Of a stretch of 64,000 bases of DNA, positions 55,183-63,440 are shown piece by piece. Source of the stretch: JAHFUA01 sp963733935 (GTDB lineage Bacteria > Acidobacteriota > Terriglobia > Terriglobales > Acidobacteriaceae); contig CAVTEQ010000015.1 in assembly GCA_963733935.1 (NCBI GenBank), positions 248,001 through 312,000 on the forward strand. The letters run 5' to 3'. Position 1 is the stretch's first letter. Every line of letters begins with the position of its first letter. Made by a program: the position numbers and the translations under genes. The notes beneath the pieces are model-generated. The model saw only the letters and a list, made by a program, of their open reading frames with translations. It was not told the origin of the DNA and did no database searches.

Positions 55183-58100
55183 TCACCAAGCAAGTTTCAA
55201 TGCAAATTGAAGCTGGCGGGAGGATGTCGAGGTGCTGGTAATCAGGCCCGCGGTCGTTACCGCGGCTCCGTTGGCACTAAATAAGTTGTTGTTGGTGACG
55301 GGGGGCGAGAAATTCGTGTGATTCAGCACATTGAAGAATTCCGCCCGGAACTGAATGTTGAAGCTGTCCGAAATCCGGTTAATGTGATTGTTCTTGAACA
55401 GGGATAGATCGAGGTTCGAGAGGCCAGGCCCAATCAAGCTGTTTCGGCCCGCGTTTCCCATTCGGGTGGCGGGGGTGGGGAACGAGAAGCATTGTGTCTT
55501 GATGTAATTCACCGGATTGCCGGGATTCACGGCCGACTCGCAACCTGGCCCCAATATCCGGTCAGGGAAGTCAAACGGATACGCGGTCTGCAAGCCGAGA
55601 GGATCACCTCCGATCTTAGGCGTAAACGGCAGGCCGCTGCTGACCTGGTAAATCCCGCCAATTTGCCACCCGCCCACGAGCCAGCGCACGCCGCCCTCGT
55701 CATGGGGGCCGGGAACCTGCCAGATTGCGTTGAACACGCCATTGTGGCGGATATCGAAGTCTGACAGTCCGCGGTTCACCCTCGTATCGAACCAGGGCAG
55801 GTTCTGTATGGAATTGAGGAACTGGTCTCCGACGACAGAGGCGGAACTGGTATCGATGCTTTTGGCCCAAGTGTACGAGGCGCCGAACTGGAGGCTTTTC
55901 GTCATGTGCCGAATGACGTGGGTCTGCAGTGCGTCATAGAAGCTGCTGCCGTTCCATAGAAGCCCGGTGATCTGCCCAGCGTTGGGATTGACGCGCGCAC
56001 CGCTCCCTGCAGGAGTCGGCCAGAAGTATTCAGCCGAAGTGTAGGAGGTTGGTAGAACGATGTTCATATCCTGAATCTGGAATGGCTGATGCACTCCGTG
56101 AGAACCGACGTATGCGACCGTTGCGACCAGATTGCTTCCGAATTGTTGCTGGATATTAAAGTTCCAGTTCATCACGTAATTGCGCTTGGGATGTGAATCA
56201 ATGTACTGGTACTTCAGTTGAGTTGGAGTCAGCAGCGTGAACGCGGTGGCAGGAAAGCTTCCTTCCGGTAGTCCTGACGAGATGGTGGCGCGCTGGAAGA
56301 AGGGGGCATCGCTGTAAGCGCTGACGCCGAATTCATAGGTAAGCGGTAGAACGTCGTAGATGCCGAAAGCACTTCGAACAACAGTGCGGCCTGAATGAAA
56401 AGGGTCCCACGAGAATCCAATTCGCGGCTCGAAATTTCGATACGTTGGGTTATAGAAAAGCGGAGAGCCCAGATGCGGTGTAGCGTCGGTGAGGTTGAGC
56501 AGATTCGTCAGCCGGCCGTTCACTTCTGTTGGGACTGTTGCCATCTCATATCGCAGCCCAAAATTCCCAGTGAAATTCGAGGCCAGATGAGCATCGTCCT
56601 CGAAGTACGTTCCGACTATGGTTTGACGCATGTCGACTGGCGCGATTTTCCCGGTGAGTGCTGCGCTCAATGAGGCCGGCTGGTCGGTCAGAAAATTCGC
56701 CAGCGACGTGAAGTTAAAGATTCCATTCGGCGCTGACGTGCCAAGCTCATTGTCCTGCAGGCGCTCGACATTGGCGCCGAACTTAAAGGAGTGAACTCCC
56801 TTGGTCCAGAACAGATCCTCGTAGGTCTGGATTGAATTGAAGCCGTAGTTGACCTCTCCGCCCGCGCCGGGTCCGCCCGTGTAACTGGAAAGCCCAGTTA
56901 CCCCAATAAATCCGACAGGGCTGCCGGGCACAAATCCGTTGCTGGGATCGCCTGCAAAAGGGAGCAGCGTCTCTATTGGCTTCATTACATCGGCGCGCAC
57001 GCGGCTGAACCCCACCCGAAAGGTGCTCACGAATGCCGGACTGAAAGTTTTGGTGTATTCCGCTGTTGCAAGCTGACGCCGGACTAGTGTGCCTGACACG
57101 ACCGTTTGGAAGAGGTCGGGTGAGGTGAGCGTACTGTCGTCGAACATGTACGTTCCGTGCACCAGATCAGCAGGAGAAAACTCATGATCAATTCGGGTGG
57201 TGAAGAAGTTCTGGTTCCCAATCTGCTGGGTTATCGAGGTGAACGTCCCGGTGTCACCCTTGATGTTGCTCGTTGGCAGGGGATAAAGTGCCAGATAAGG
57301 TTCCACGAGGGGGCTGACAGTCACAGTTCCGGCGACGAGCTGGCCGTTGCGTGCCGCCCGGGTCGGCACGACTGCACGCTGAGTGACACTCTGGTCCTGC
57401 CGAAGCCCCTCGTAATCTGCGAAGAAGAAGGTGCGATCTTTCTTTATTGGTCCGCCCAGGGCAGCTCCGAATTGGTTGCGCCGAAATGGCGGAATTGTGG
57501 CCGGATCGAAATAATTCCGCGCGTCCAGCGCGCTGTTGCGCAGAAATTCATAGACGGACCCGTGCAGCGTATTTGTGCCCTGCCGGGTAACGGCATTGAT
57601 TACCCCACCGGAAGTTTTGCCGTAATCCGCCTGGGCATTTGCGGTGACCACTGAGAACTCCTGGATGGCATCAACTCCCAAGTCATTGCCGAGCGCGCTG
57701 CCTGGGCCCCCATTCGAGTAATCATTGATGCTTATTCCATCAATGCGGTAATTGTTCTGCTGCGGGCGCCCTCCGGAAACTGTCATCTGCGTTCCCAGCC
57801 CGCGATTTCCCCGAGTGAGGAGGTTAGTGGGTGCGGCCTGGGTGGAAATCTGAGCAACGCCCGGCTCCAGAGCAGCCAGTTGAGTCCAGTCGCGGGCATT
57901 GAGTGGCAATTCACGAACCGTCTGGCCGTTCACAACCGCGCTTAGGGTCGCGTTGTTCGTTTCCACCGCCGGTGCCTCGCCTTGCACCTGAACACTCTGG
58001 TTGGCGGCGCCAATCGCCATGGTCAGATTCACTTCAACGTCTGCGCCAACCGTGAGTGTGAGGCCGGTGCGAACCTCCGATTTGAAATCCTTCGCTGAGG

Positions 58101-58377
58101 CCGTAACGGCGTAAGGCCCGGGCAACAGATTCGGCGCGCTGTAAAAGCCTGATTTGTTTGTGACCAGCTCCCTCGTGAAACCGTTCGCCGTATTCTTGAT
58201 GGTCACCTGGGCGCCGACAATGACTGCATCCGTGCTGTCAGTGATTGTCCCGGCAATGCGTGCGCCGGCGACCTGCGCATACAGTGGAACTGCCACCAAG
58301 CCGAATAGCGCGACGGAAAGAAGGCCAATGGCTGCGCGCGACGACAGCCTCAACGCCGCGTACGTCTTTCGATCCAC
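55183..58377 (-). CDS. Oar-like TonB-dependent receptor
   Basis: 1064-residue outer membrane transporter. I start at the GTG at 58377, preceded by AGGGGGG, giving a signal peptide (AAIGLLSVALFGLVAVPLYAQ). Then come a carboxypeptidase-regulatory-like Ig domain (ARIAGTITDSTDAVIVGAQVTI, about 37-120), a plug (TVSGGRPQQNNYRIDGISIND, QADYGKTSGGVINAVTR) and a long beta barrel ending LQFALKLAW with the terminal aromatic. No TonB box is obvious, as is usual in this group. The substrate is unknown. Relatives in Acidobacteriota are often linked to glycan or peptide uptake. It faces the two-component system across 140 bases. Confidence 0.9.
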   Translation of the reverse strand: MDRKTYAALRLSSRAAIGLLSVALFGLVAVPLYAQVAGARIAGTITDSTDAVIVGAQVTIKNTANGFTRELVTNKSGFYSAPNLLPGPYAVTASAKDFKSEVRTGLTLTVGADVEVNLTMAIGAANQSVQVQGEAPAVETNNATLSAVVNGQTVRELPLNARDWTQLAALEPGVAQISTQAAPTNLLTRGNRGLGTQMTVSGGRPQQNNYRIDGISINDYSNGGPGSALGNDLGVDAIQEFSVVTANAQADYGKTSGGVINAVTRQGTNTLHGSVYEFLRNSALDARNYFDPATIPPFRRNQFGAALGGPIKKDRTFFFADYEGLRQDQSVTQRAVVPTRAARNGQLVAGTVTVSPLVEPYLALYPLPTSNIKGDTGTFTSITQQIGNQNFFTTRIDHEFSPADLVHGTYMFDDSTLTSPDLFQTVVSGTLVRRQLATAEYTKTFSPAFVSTFRVGFSRVRADVMKPIETLLPFAGDPSNGFVPGSPVGFIGVTGLSSYTGGPGAGGEVNYGFNSIQTYEDLFWTKGVHSFKFGANVERLQDNELGTSAPNGIFNFTSLANFLTDQPASLSAALTGKIAPVDMRQTIVGTYFEDDAHLASNFTGNFGLRYEMATVPTEVNGRLTNLLNLTDATPHLGSPLFYNPTYRNFEPRIGFSWDPFHSGRTVVRSAFGIYDVLPLTYEFGVSAYSDAPFFQRATISSGLPEGSFPATAFTLLTPTQLKYQYIDSHPKRNYVMNWNFNIQQQFGSNLVATVAYVGSHGVHQPFQIQDMNIVLPTSYTSAEYFWPTPAGSGARVNPNAGQITGLLWNGSSFYDALQTHVIRHMTKSLQFGASYTWAKSIDTSSASVVGDQFLNSIQNLPWFDTRVNRGLSDFDIRHNGVFNAIWQVPGPHDEGGVRWLVGGWQIGGIYQVSSGLPFTPKIGGDPLGLQTAYPFDFPDRILGPGCESAVNPGNPVNYIKTQCFSFPTPATRMGNAGRNSLIGPGLSNLDLSLFKNNHINRISDSFNIQFRAEFFNVLNHTNFSPPVTNNNLFSANGAAVTTAGLITSTSTSSRQLQFALKLAW

Positions 58378-58517
58378 TTTGTTGCCCCCCTGACCAGCGT
58401 GGGAATTATGACTGAGAAGCAACGGCACCCAAGGTACACCTGCGCTAGCGATTGTCAACTTTTGGTGAGCCAAGGGGTCACGGGATGCGGGCTGGACTAC
58501 AATGTGGTGTTTCTCGC

Positions 58518-61500
58518 ATGGGGAAAGCGCAAACAAAGGCGGTCGTCTGGCTGGCCCTCCTGTTGGCGTCCAGCGCTTGCGCTTTTGCCTTAGATCCCTC
58601 ACTCGATGTCAGCCAGTACGCGCACACCGCGTGGAAAATTCGCGAAGGTTTCACCAAGGGCACCATCTTTTCGATGGCGCAGACGCCTGATGGTTATCTG
58701 TGGCTGGGCACGGAATTCGGATTGCTCCGCTTCGATGGTGTCCAAGCCATCCCGTGGCAGCCGGCAAACGGTGAGCAACTCCCCAGCAATTACATCCGAG
58801 CCCTGTTGGTTGCGCGCGACAGTACTCTTTGGGTTGGTACGATGAAAGGGCTTGCCAGTTGGAAGGACGGCAAGCTCACCGGATATCCAGAAGTTGCCGG
58901 GCACGCCGTCGGACCGCTCCTGGAGGATGGGAACGGGACCGTTTGGGTGGCCGTTCAGGAGCCCGGCAGGCTCTGTGCCATCCGAGTCGCCAAGATGCAG
59001 TGCTACGGAGACGGGAATTTCGGCGGGTCCGTATCTGCCTTGTACGAGGACCACAAAGGCAATCTGTGGGTCTCGGCTGAAACGGGTCTTTGGCGATGGG
59101 CGCCAGGTCCTCCAGAGCACTACCGGTTTCTCAATGGTCCAGTTGAGGCCAAGGCACTCGTCGAAGGCGACAACGACGCACTCTTGATAGCAACCGGTAT
59201 ATCCAGCGTCGGGAGTCCGGCTAGTGGTTCGATCGCAGGGCTGAAACAGCTTGTGGGTGGGAAAATTCGTGACTACGCACTTCCGGGGATCGCCGGGCAG
59301 TTCAAGTCCACTTACCTCTTCCGGAGCAGGGACGGCAGTCTGTGGGTTGGCACCGTGCAAGGTTTGTTGCACCTGCATCAAGGCAGGGTCGATAGGTTCG
59401 ACGGTCTGTCTGGCGATGTCATTACCGGCATTTTTGAAGATCGCGAAGGCAATGTTTGGGTCAGCACCCAAGACGGGCTCGATCGGTTTCGTGAATTCGC
59501 GGTGCCGACAATTTCGGTAAACCAGGGTCTTTCGAATTCCGCAGTCTACGTGCTGGAAGCGACCCCGGATGGAAGTATTTGGACTGCCACGGCGGATGGG
59601 TTGAATCGATGGGAGAACGGGCACATCACCGTTTACGGCACAGGGAACGCCCAGGACCGAATCGCTCGAACAGGTGAGCGACAGGTGAATATCAGCGCGA
59701 CGGTAACGGAAATCCCGAATAGCGGACTATCAGGCACTGCTCGATCACTGGGGCTGGACGACCGCGAACGACTGTGGGTTGGAACTCCTGACGGTGTGTT
59801 CTACTTCGAACATGGCCGATTTACCCGGCTTCGCGGCGTTCCGGGCGGAAGCATATTTGCCATCGCGGGGGATCGCCAGGGGAAGATTTGGATCAGCAAC
59901 TCCGACGAGGGCCTTTTCTACTTGACGCAGGGTGCCGTTCATCGAATTCCATGGCCCCAGTTAGGACACAAGCGTGGCGCGGTGGCTTTGCTGCCCGATC
60001 GGTTGCAGGGCGGCCTATGGCTCGGATTTTTTGACGGTGGAATAGCTTACCTGAGGGATGGCCAGATCCGCTCTTCCTACAATGTCGCTGACGGGCTGGG
60101 CAATGGCTCAGTGAGCGACCTTCAACTTGGTTCGGACGGTGCTGTGTGGGCAGCGACGGAGGGCGGTTTAAGCCGCGTGAAAGGCGGCCGCATCACAACA
60201 CTGACCCGCAAGAATGGACTGCCCTGCGATGCCGTTCAATGGGTCATGGAAGACGACGATCATTCGTTCTGGTTGAACCTGCCCTGCGGCCTGGTGCGAA
60301 TTGCGCGTTCCGAGTTGGACGCCTGGGTGAGTGATTCGAAGCGGAGCGTCCAGACCACGGTTTTCGACAGCTCCGACGGAGTCAGGAGTCGTGCCTTTGC
60401 TGGCCGCTACAGCCGAAAGGTGACCAAGTCGCTAGATGGGAAAATATGGTTCTCACCCCTGGACGGGGTCAGCGTCATCGATCCGCGTCATCTGCCTGTT
60501 AACAAGCTGCCGCCGCCGGTGCACATCGAGCAAATCACCGCCGACGGCAAGACCTACGGTGTTTCTCACGGATTACGCCTGCCGGCGCGGGTGCGCGATC
60601 TCGCTATCGATTACACGGCGCTGAGCCTTGCCGTGCCCGAGAAGGTGCATTTTCGATTCAAGCTCGACGGGCAGGACAAGGACTGGAGAGAAGTTATCAA
60701 CCAGCGCCGCGTGGAGTACTCGAATCTATCGCCGGGAAATTACCGCTTCCGCGTCATCGCCTGCAACAACGGCGGGGTGTGGAACGAGCAAGGCGCGACG
60801 CTGGATTTCGCGATTGCGCCCGCGTACTACCAGACGAACTGGTTCCGCGCGTCTGTGCGTGCCGCGTTCCTGGCGCTGCTCTGGACGCTTCATCGACTCC
60901 GGCTGCGTCAACAGGCGTACCAGTTCAACATGCGTCTGGAAGAGCGCGTCAGCGAGCGAACACGCATCGCGCGCGACCTGCACGATACCCTGCTGCAAAG
61001 TTTTCACGGGCTGTTGCTGCGCTTTCAGGCGGTTTGCAACCTGCTCCCGGAGCGTCCGGCCGAAGCCAAAGAAAGGCTGGAGAGCGCGATCGATCAGGCG
61101 GCGGAAGCGATCACCGAGGGCCGGGATGCGGTACAGGGGTTGCGCTCATCCACGGTCGAGACCAACGATCTTGCCGTGGCCATAAGGACTCTCGGAGAAG
61201 AACTCGCGGCCGATGAAAGCAACCAGAGCTCTCCCGCCTTTCAGGTGCAGGTGGAAGGCACGCCGCGGAATCTGCATCCGATCCTGCGAGACGAAGTCTA
61301 CCGGCTGGCCGGCGAGGCGCTGCGCAATGCCTTCCGGCACGCCCAGGCGCGGAAGATCGAAGTCGAAATCCGCTATGACGAAAAGCAGTTCAGGCTGCGC
61401 GTCCGGGATGATGGAAGGGGCATTGACCCGAAGGTCGTGGGTGGAGACGGGCGCGAGGGACACTACGGCTTGCGTGGCATGCGCGAACGCGCCAAACTGG

Positions 61501-61643
61501 CGGGCGGTAAGCTGACGGTGTGGAGTGAGCTCGATGCTGGTACGGAGGTTGAATTGACCATTCCCGCCTCGATTGCTTACGCGACATCTCCCGCTGGCCG
61601 CCGTTCCTGGTTGTCCGGGAAAGGGACAGAGATGAAGTCATGA
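58518..61643 (+). CDS. sensor histidine kinase with beta-propeller input (Reg_prop, Y_Y_Y, HisKA_3)
   Basis: About 1041 residues from the ATG at 58518, where a signal peptide begins (VVWLALLLASSACAFA). ATGs at 58452 and 58485 are possible. Residues 25-690 form repeated Reg_prop blades (TPDGYLWLGTEFGLLRFDG, DREGNVWVSTQDGLDRF, SDGAVWAATEGGLSRV). A Y_Y_Y domain (DLAIDYTALSLAVPEKVHFRFKLDG) and one membrane helix near residue 800 follow. The kinase has the phospho-acceptor H-box RIARDLHDTLLQSFHG (His822) and a HATPase with DDGRGIDP and GHYGLRGMRERA. It probably senses a periplasmic glycan-type signal and feeds the response regulator next to it. Confidence 0.9.
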   Translation: MGKAQTKAVVWLALLLASSACAFALDPSLDVSQYAHTAWKIREGFTKGTIFSMAQTPDGYLWLGTEFGLLRFDGVQAIPWQPANGEQLPSNYIRALLVARDSTLWVGTMKGLASWKDGKLTGYPEVAGHAVGPLLEDGNGTVWVAVQEPGRLCAIRVAKMQCYGDGNFGGSVSALYEDHKGNLWVSAETGLWRWAPGPPEHYRFLNGPVEAKALVEGDNDALLIATGISSVGSPASGSIAGLKQLVGGKIRDYALPGIAGQFKSTYLFRSRDGSLWVGTVQGLLHLHQGRVDRFDGLSGDVITGIFEDREGNVWVSTQDGLDRFREFAVPTISVNQGLSNSAVYVLEATPDGSIWTATADGLNRWENGHITVYGTGNAQDRIARTGERQVNISATVTEIPNSGLSGTARSLGLDDRERLWVGTPDGVFYFEHGRFTRLRGVPGGSIFAIAGDRQGKIWISNSDEGLFYLTQGAVHRIPWPQLGHKRGAVALLPDRLQGGLWLGFFDGGIAYLRDGQIRSSYNVADGLGNGSVSDLQLGSDGAVWAATEGGLSRVKGGRITTLTRKNGLPCDAVQWVMEDDDHSFWLNLPCGLVRIARSELDAWVSDSKRSVQTTVFDSSDGVRSRAFAGRYSRKVTKSLDGKIWFSPLDGVSVIDPRHLPVNKLPPPVHIEQITADGKTYGVSHGLRLPARVRDLAIDYTALSLAVPEKVHFRFKLDGQDKDWREVINQRRVEYSNLSPGNYRFRVIACNNGGVWNEQGATLDFAIAPAYYQTNWFRASVRAAFLALLWTLHRLRLRQQAYQFNMRLEERVSERTRIARDLHDTLLQSFHGLLLRFQAVCNLLPERPAEAKERLESAIDQAAEAITEGRDAVQGLRSSTVETNDLAVAIRTLGEELAADESNQSSPAFQVQVEGTPRNLHPILRDEVYRLAGEALRNAFRHAQARKIEVEIRYDEKQFRLRVRDDGRGIDPKVVGGDGREGHYGLRGMRERAKLAGGKLTVWSELDAGTEVELTIPASIAYATSPAGRRSWLSGKGTEMKS

Positions 61644-62272
61644 GTGCCGGTCGCAGCTCGATTCGGATTCTGGCGGTCGACGACCATGCCCTCATCCGCC
61701 AAGGGATCGCTGGGCTGGTCGCTGATCAATCGGACATGAGTTTGGTCGGCGAAGCCTCGAATGGGCGCGAAGCCATCCAGCAGTTTCGTGCGCACCGTCC
61801 GGATGTCACCCTGATGGACTTGCAGATGCCGGAAATGAACGGCCTCGATGCGATCATCGCGATTCGCGGCGAATTTCCCGAGGCGCGAATCATCGTGCTG
61901 ACCACGTATACCGGCGACGTCCAGGTTCTGCGCGCCCTCAAAGCGGGCGCTTGGGCTTACCTGCTGAAAAATCTCTTGCACAAGGAACTGCTGGAAACGA
62001 TCCGCGCCGTCCATGCCGGGAAAAAGGCTCTGGCCCCTGAGGCCTCCCACCAGCTTGCCGAGCATGCCACCGACGACGCCCTGACGCCGGCGGAGATCAG
62101 CGTTCTGCGTCTGATTGCCGAGGGGAATGGCAACAAACAGATTGCTGACCAGCTCTCGGTCACCGAAGAAACCGTCAAGGGCCGGGTGAAGAGCATCCTT
62201 TCCAAATTGGGCGCCAACGACCGCACCCACGCCGCCATGATCGGGCTGAAGCGCGGCATCATCGAATTCTAG
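61640..62272 (+). CDS. NarL/LuxR-family response regulator
   Basis: 210 residues: a receiver with VDDHALIRQG, the phospho-acceptor Asp60 in LMDLQMPEMNG, a conserved Thr in IIVLTTYTGD and Lys in YLLKNLL, then a LuxR-type HTH (LTPAEISVLRLIAEGNGNKQIADQLSVTEETVKGRVKSIL in pieces, about 148-205). It is translationally coupled to the kinase by ATGA at 61640-61643. The likely target is the divergent TonB receptor operon, by position only. Confidence 0.93.
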   Translation: MSAGRSSIRILAVDDHALIRQGIAGLVADQSDMSLVGEASNGREAIQQFRAHRPDVTLMDLQMPEMNGLDAIIAIRGEFPEARIIVLTTYTGDVQVLRALKAGAWAYLLKNLLHKELLETIRAVHAGKKALAPEASHQLAEHATDDALTPAEISVLRLIAEGNGNKQIADQLSVTEETVKGRVKSILSKLGANDRTHAAMIGLKRGIIEF

Positions 62273-62291
62273 GTACTCTAAAGGGTTGACT

Positions 62292-62309
62292 GCCCCACCC
62301 TTTTGGGGC
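62292..62309 (+). terminator. GC-rich hairpin after the response regulator gene
   Basis: Arms GCCCCA (62292-62297) and TGGGGC (62304-62309) with a six-base loop, 20 bases after the stop. The T tract is weak, so termination would be partial at best. Confidence 0.3.
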
Positions 62310-62334
62310 TTCCGATCGCATCAGGAAATCTCCT

Positions 62335-62355
62335 ACCCTAGACAAGGGTTTTTTT
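62335..62355 (+). terminator. rho-independent terminator-like hairpin and T run
   Basis: Stem ACCCT (62335-62339) and AGGGT (62345-62349) with a five-base loop, followed by seven T (62349-62355). The next gene starts with GTG at 62356, immediately after the T run, so it has no ribosome binding site there and may be expressed from another promoter or as a leaderless message. Confidence 0.5.
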
Positions 62356-62736
62356 GTGCGACGGCTATTCTCCACATTCGCCCACGGTTTGCCTGGCGCC
62401 GGCCTTCTGCTCATGCGCCTGGTTACCGGCATTGCATTAATTGACCATGGGGTCACAAGACTGTGGGGCGGGCCTCCAATCGAACTAGCCATACTGTGCG
62501 TGCTCGCGACTGGTGCGGGAATACTTCTGCTCGCAGGTTTATGGACCCCCATTGCGGGAACACTGGTGGCGGCCATTGGCCTGTGGAAAACCTTCTCGCA
62601 CACTGGAGATCCGTTGATTTACATCCTGTTGGGAACCCTCGGTGCCGCCCTGGCACTGCTCGGACCGGGCGCCTGGTCAGTCGATGCTCGCCTTTTTGGA
62701 TGGAAGCGGGTCGACCTTCGAGATCGAAAGAGTTAG
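62356..62736 (+). CDS. small DoxX-like membrane protein
   Basis: 126 residues, four hydrophobic helices (about 13-32, 43-62, 66-82 and 88-108). It begins RRLFSTFAHGLPGAGLLLMRLVTGIALIDHG, then has LLAGLWTPIAGTLVAAIGLWK, reminiscent of the DoxX family. Function is unknown. The start is the GTG directly after the T run of a terminator-like element, so the start is not certain. It ends 160 bases before the second 51-residue gene. Confidence 0.55.
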   Translation: MRRLFSTFAHGLPGAGLLLMRLVTGIALIDHGVTRLWGGPPIELAILCVLATGAGILLLAGLWTPIAGTLVAAIGLWKTFSHTGDPLIYILLGTLGAALALLGPGAWSVDARLFGWKRVDLRDRKS

Positions 62737-62896
62737 ATCTCGCACTCCTTATGAGTTAGTCCTGACACCCTTAAGAGGGTATTCCTTGGCTCAAGAGAGG
62801 TCGCCAGGCTTCCCGATATAGTCGGCACCACGACTCTATCTGGGGTTGTCCGTCCGCGAAATTGGTTCCACAATGCGGGCCATGAACGGAGGACTT

Positions 62897-63052
62897 ATGG
62901 CACTGGAAATCGTATGGCGGAATCCTCTTCCGTTGGCCAAGGCTGAGCACAAGCTGCAGCGAATCCGAAAGGACCAGTTCGGCGCGGTGTATGCGGTCAC
63001 TGACCTGGATCTCATGCAAGAGTTCGAGCTGATTCCGGGCAACGTCGCCTGA
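62897..63052 (+). CDS. 51-residue conserved protein, copy 2
   Basis: Same length as copy 1 and 30 of 51 identities. Shared blocks are IVWRN, PLAK, QFGA and QEFELI. GGAGG lies four bases before the ATG. It is again followed by a GAF-domain sigma-54 activator with the MSVAGFGL N-terminus, but with a different 104-residue protein between instead of the STAS protein. I see no consensus sigma-54 site upstream (the nearest match has a spacer one base short). Confidence 0.75.
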   Translation: MALEIVWRNPLPLAKAEHKLQRIRKDQFGAVYAVTDLDLMQEFELIPGNVA

Positions 63053-63113
63053 ACGCGGTGGCAACGGTTGTTGTAGCCAGGATCACTTGAAACTGAAATT
63101 CTCGGATGAAGCA

Positions 63114-63428
63114 ATGAAAACGGCAACCAAAGACGGCAATCGCAGACGACGGACGGTTCGGTACACGCAGCAGTTCATGATAGCTGCGTTCAGTTCTGCG
63201 ATTGCGATGCGCTACTGCCTGGGGGCGCAGCGGGACGAGAAGAACGGATTCCCCTTCACCGCGGCGATGGGATGGCGCAAGGCTGCCGAGTTGCTTGCCC
63301 CTATTACTTCGATGTCCGACCGGTGCTGGCTCGAGTGGGAGCGGATCATGCGCCTGCCACGGTATCTAGCGGGTCCCATCGGTTGTGAATCGACTGATTT
63401 TTCTTGCAGAGTACAGCCAAATAAGTAG
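63114..63428 (+). CDS. small basic protein, unknown
   Basis: 104 residues from the ATG at 63114 (a TTG at 63087 would extend it). N-terminal basic segment (KDGNRRRRTVRYTQQFM), then WRKAAELLAPITSMSDRCWLEWERIMRLPRYLAGPI, a helix-rich stretch with regularly placed tryptophans. I have a weak memory of similar small proteins in Terriglobia but no function. It lies between the 51-residue protein and the GAF activator, in the place of the STAS gene of the first module. Confidence 0.45.
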   Translation: MKTATKDGNRRRRTVRYTQQFMIAAFSSAIAMRYCLGAQRDEKNGFPFTAAMGWRKAAELLAPITSMSDRCWLEWERIMRLPRYLAGPIGCESTDFSCRVQPNK

Positions 63429-63440
63429 GAGGAATGCACA

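Noticed and set aside
58599..59624. 341-codon minus-strand frame across the sensor kinase
   Set aside because: Antisense shadow of the Reg_prop repeats.
62861..62876. TGGTTCC...ATGC resembling a sigma-54 box before the second 51-residue gene
   Set aside because: The distance between GG and GC is one base short of the strict spacing, and TTGC is ATGC.
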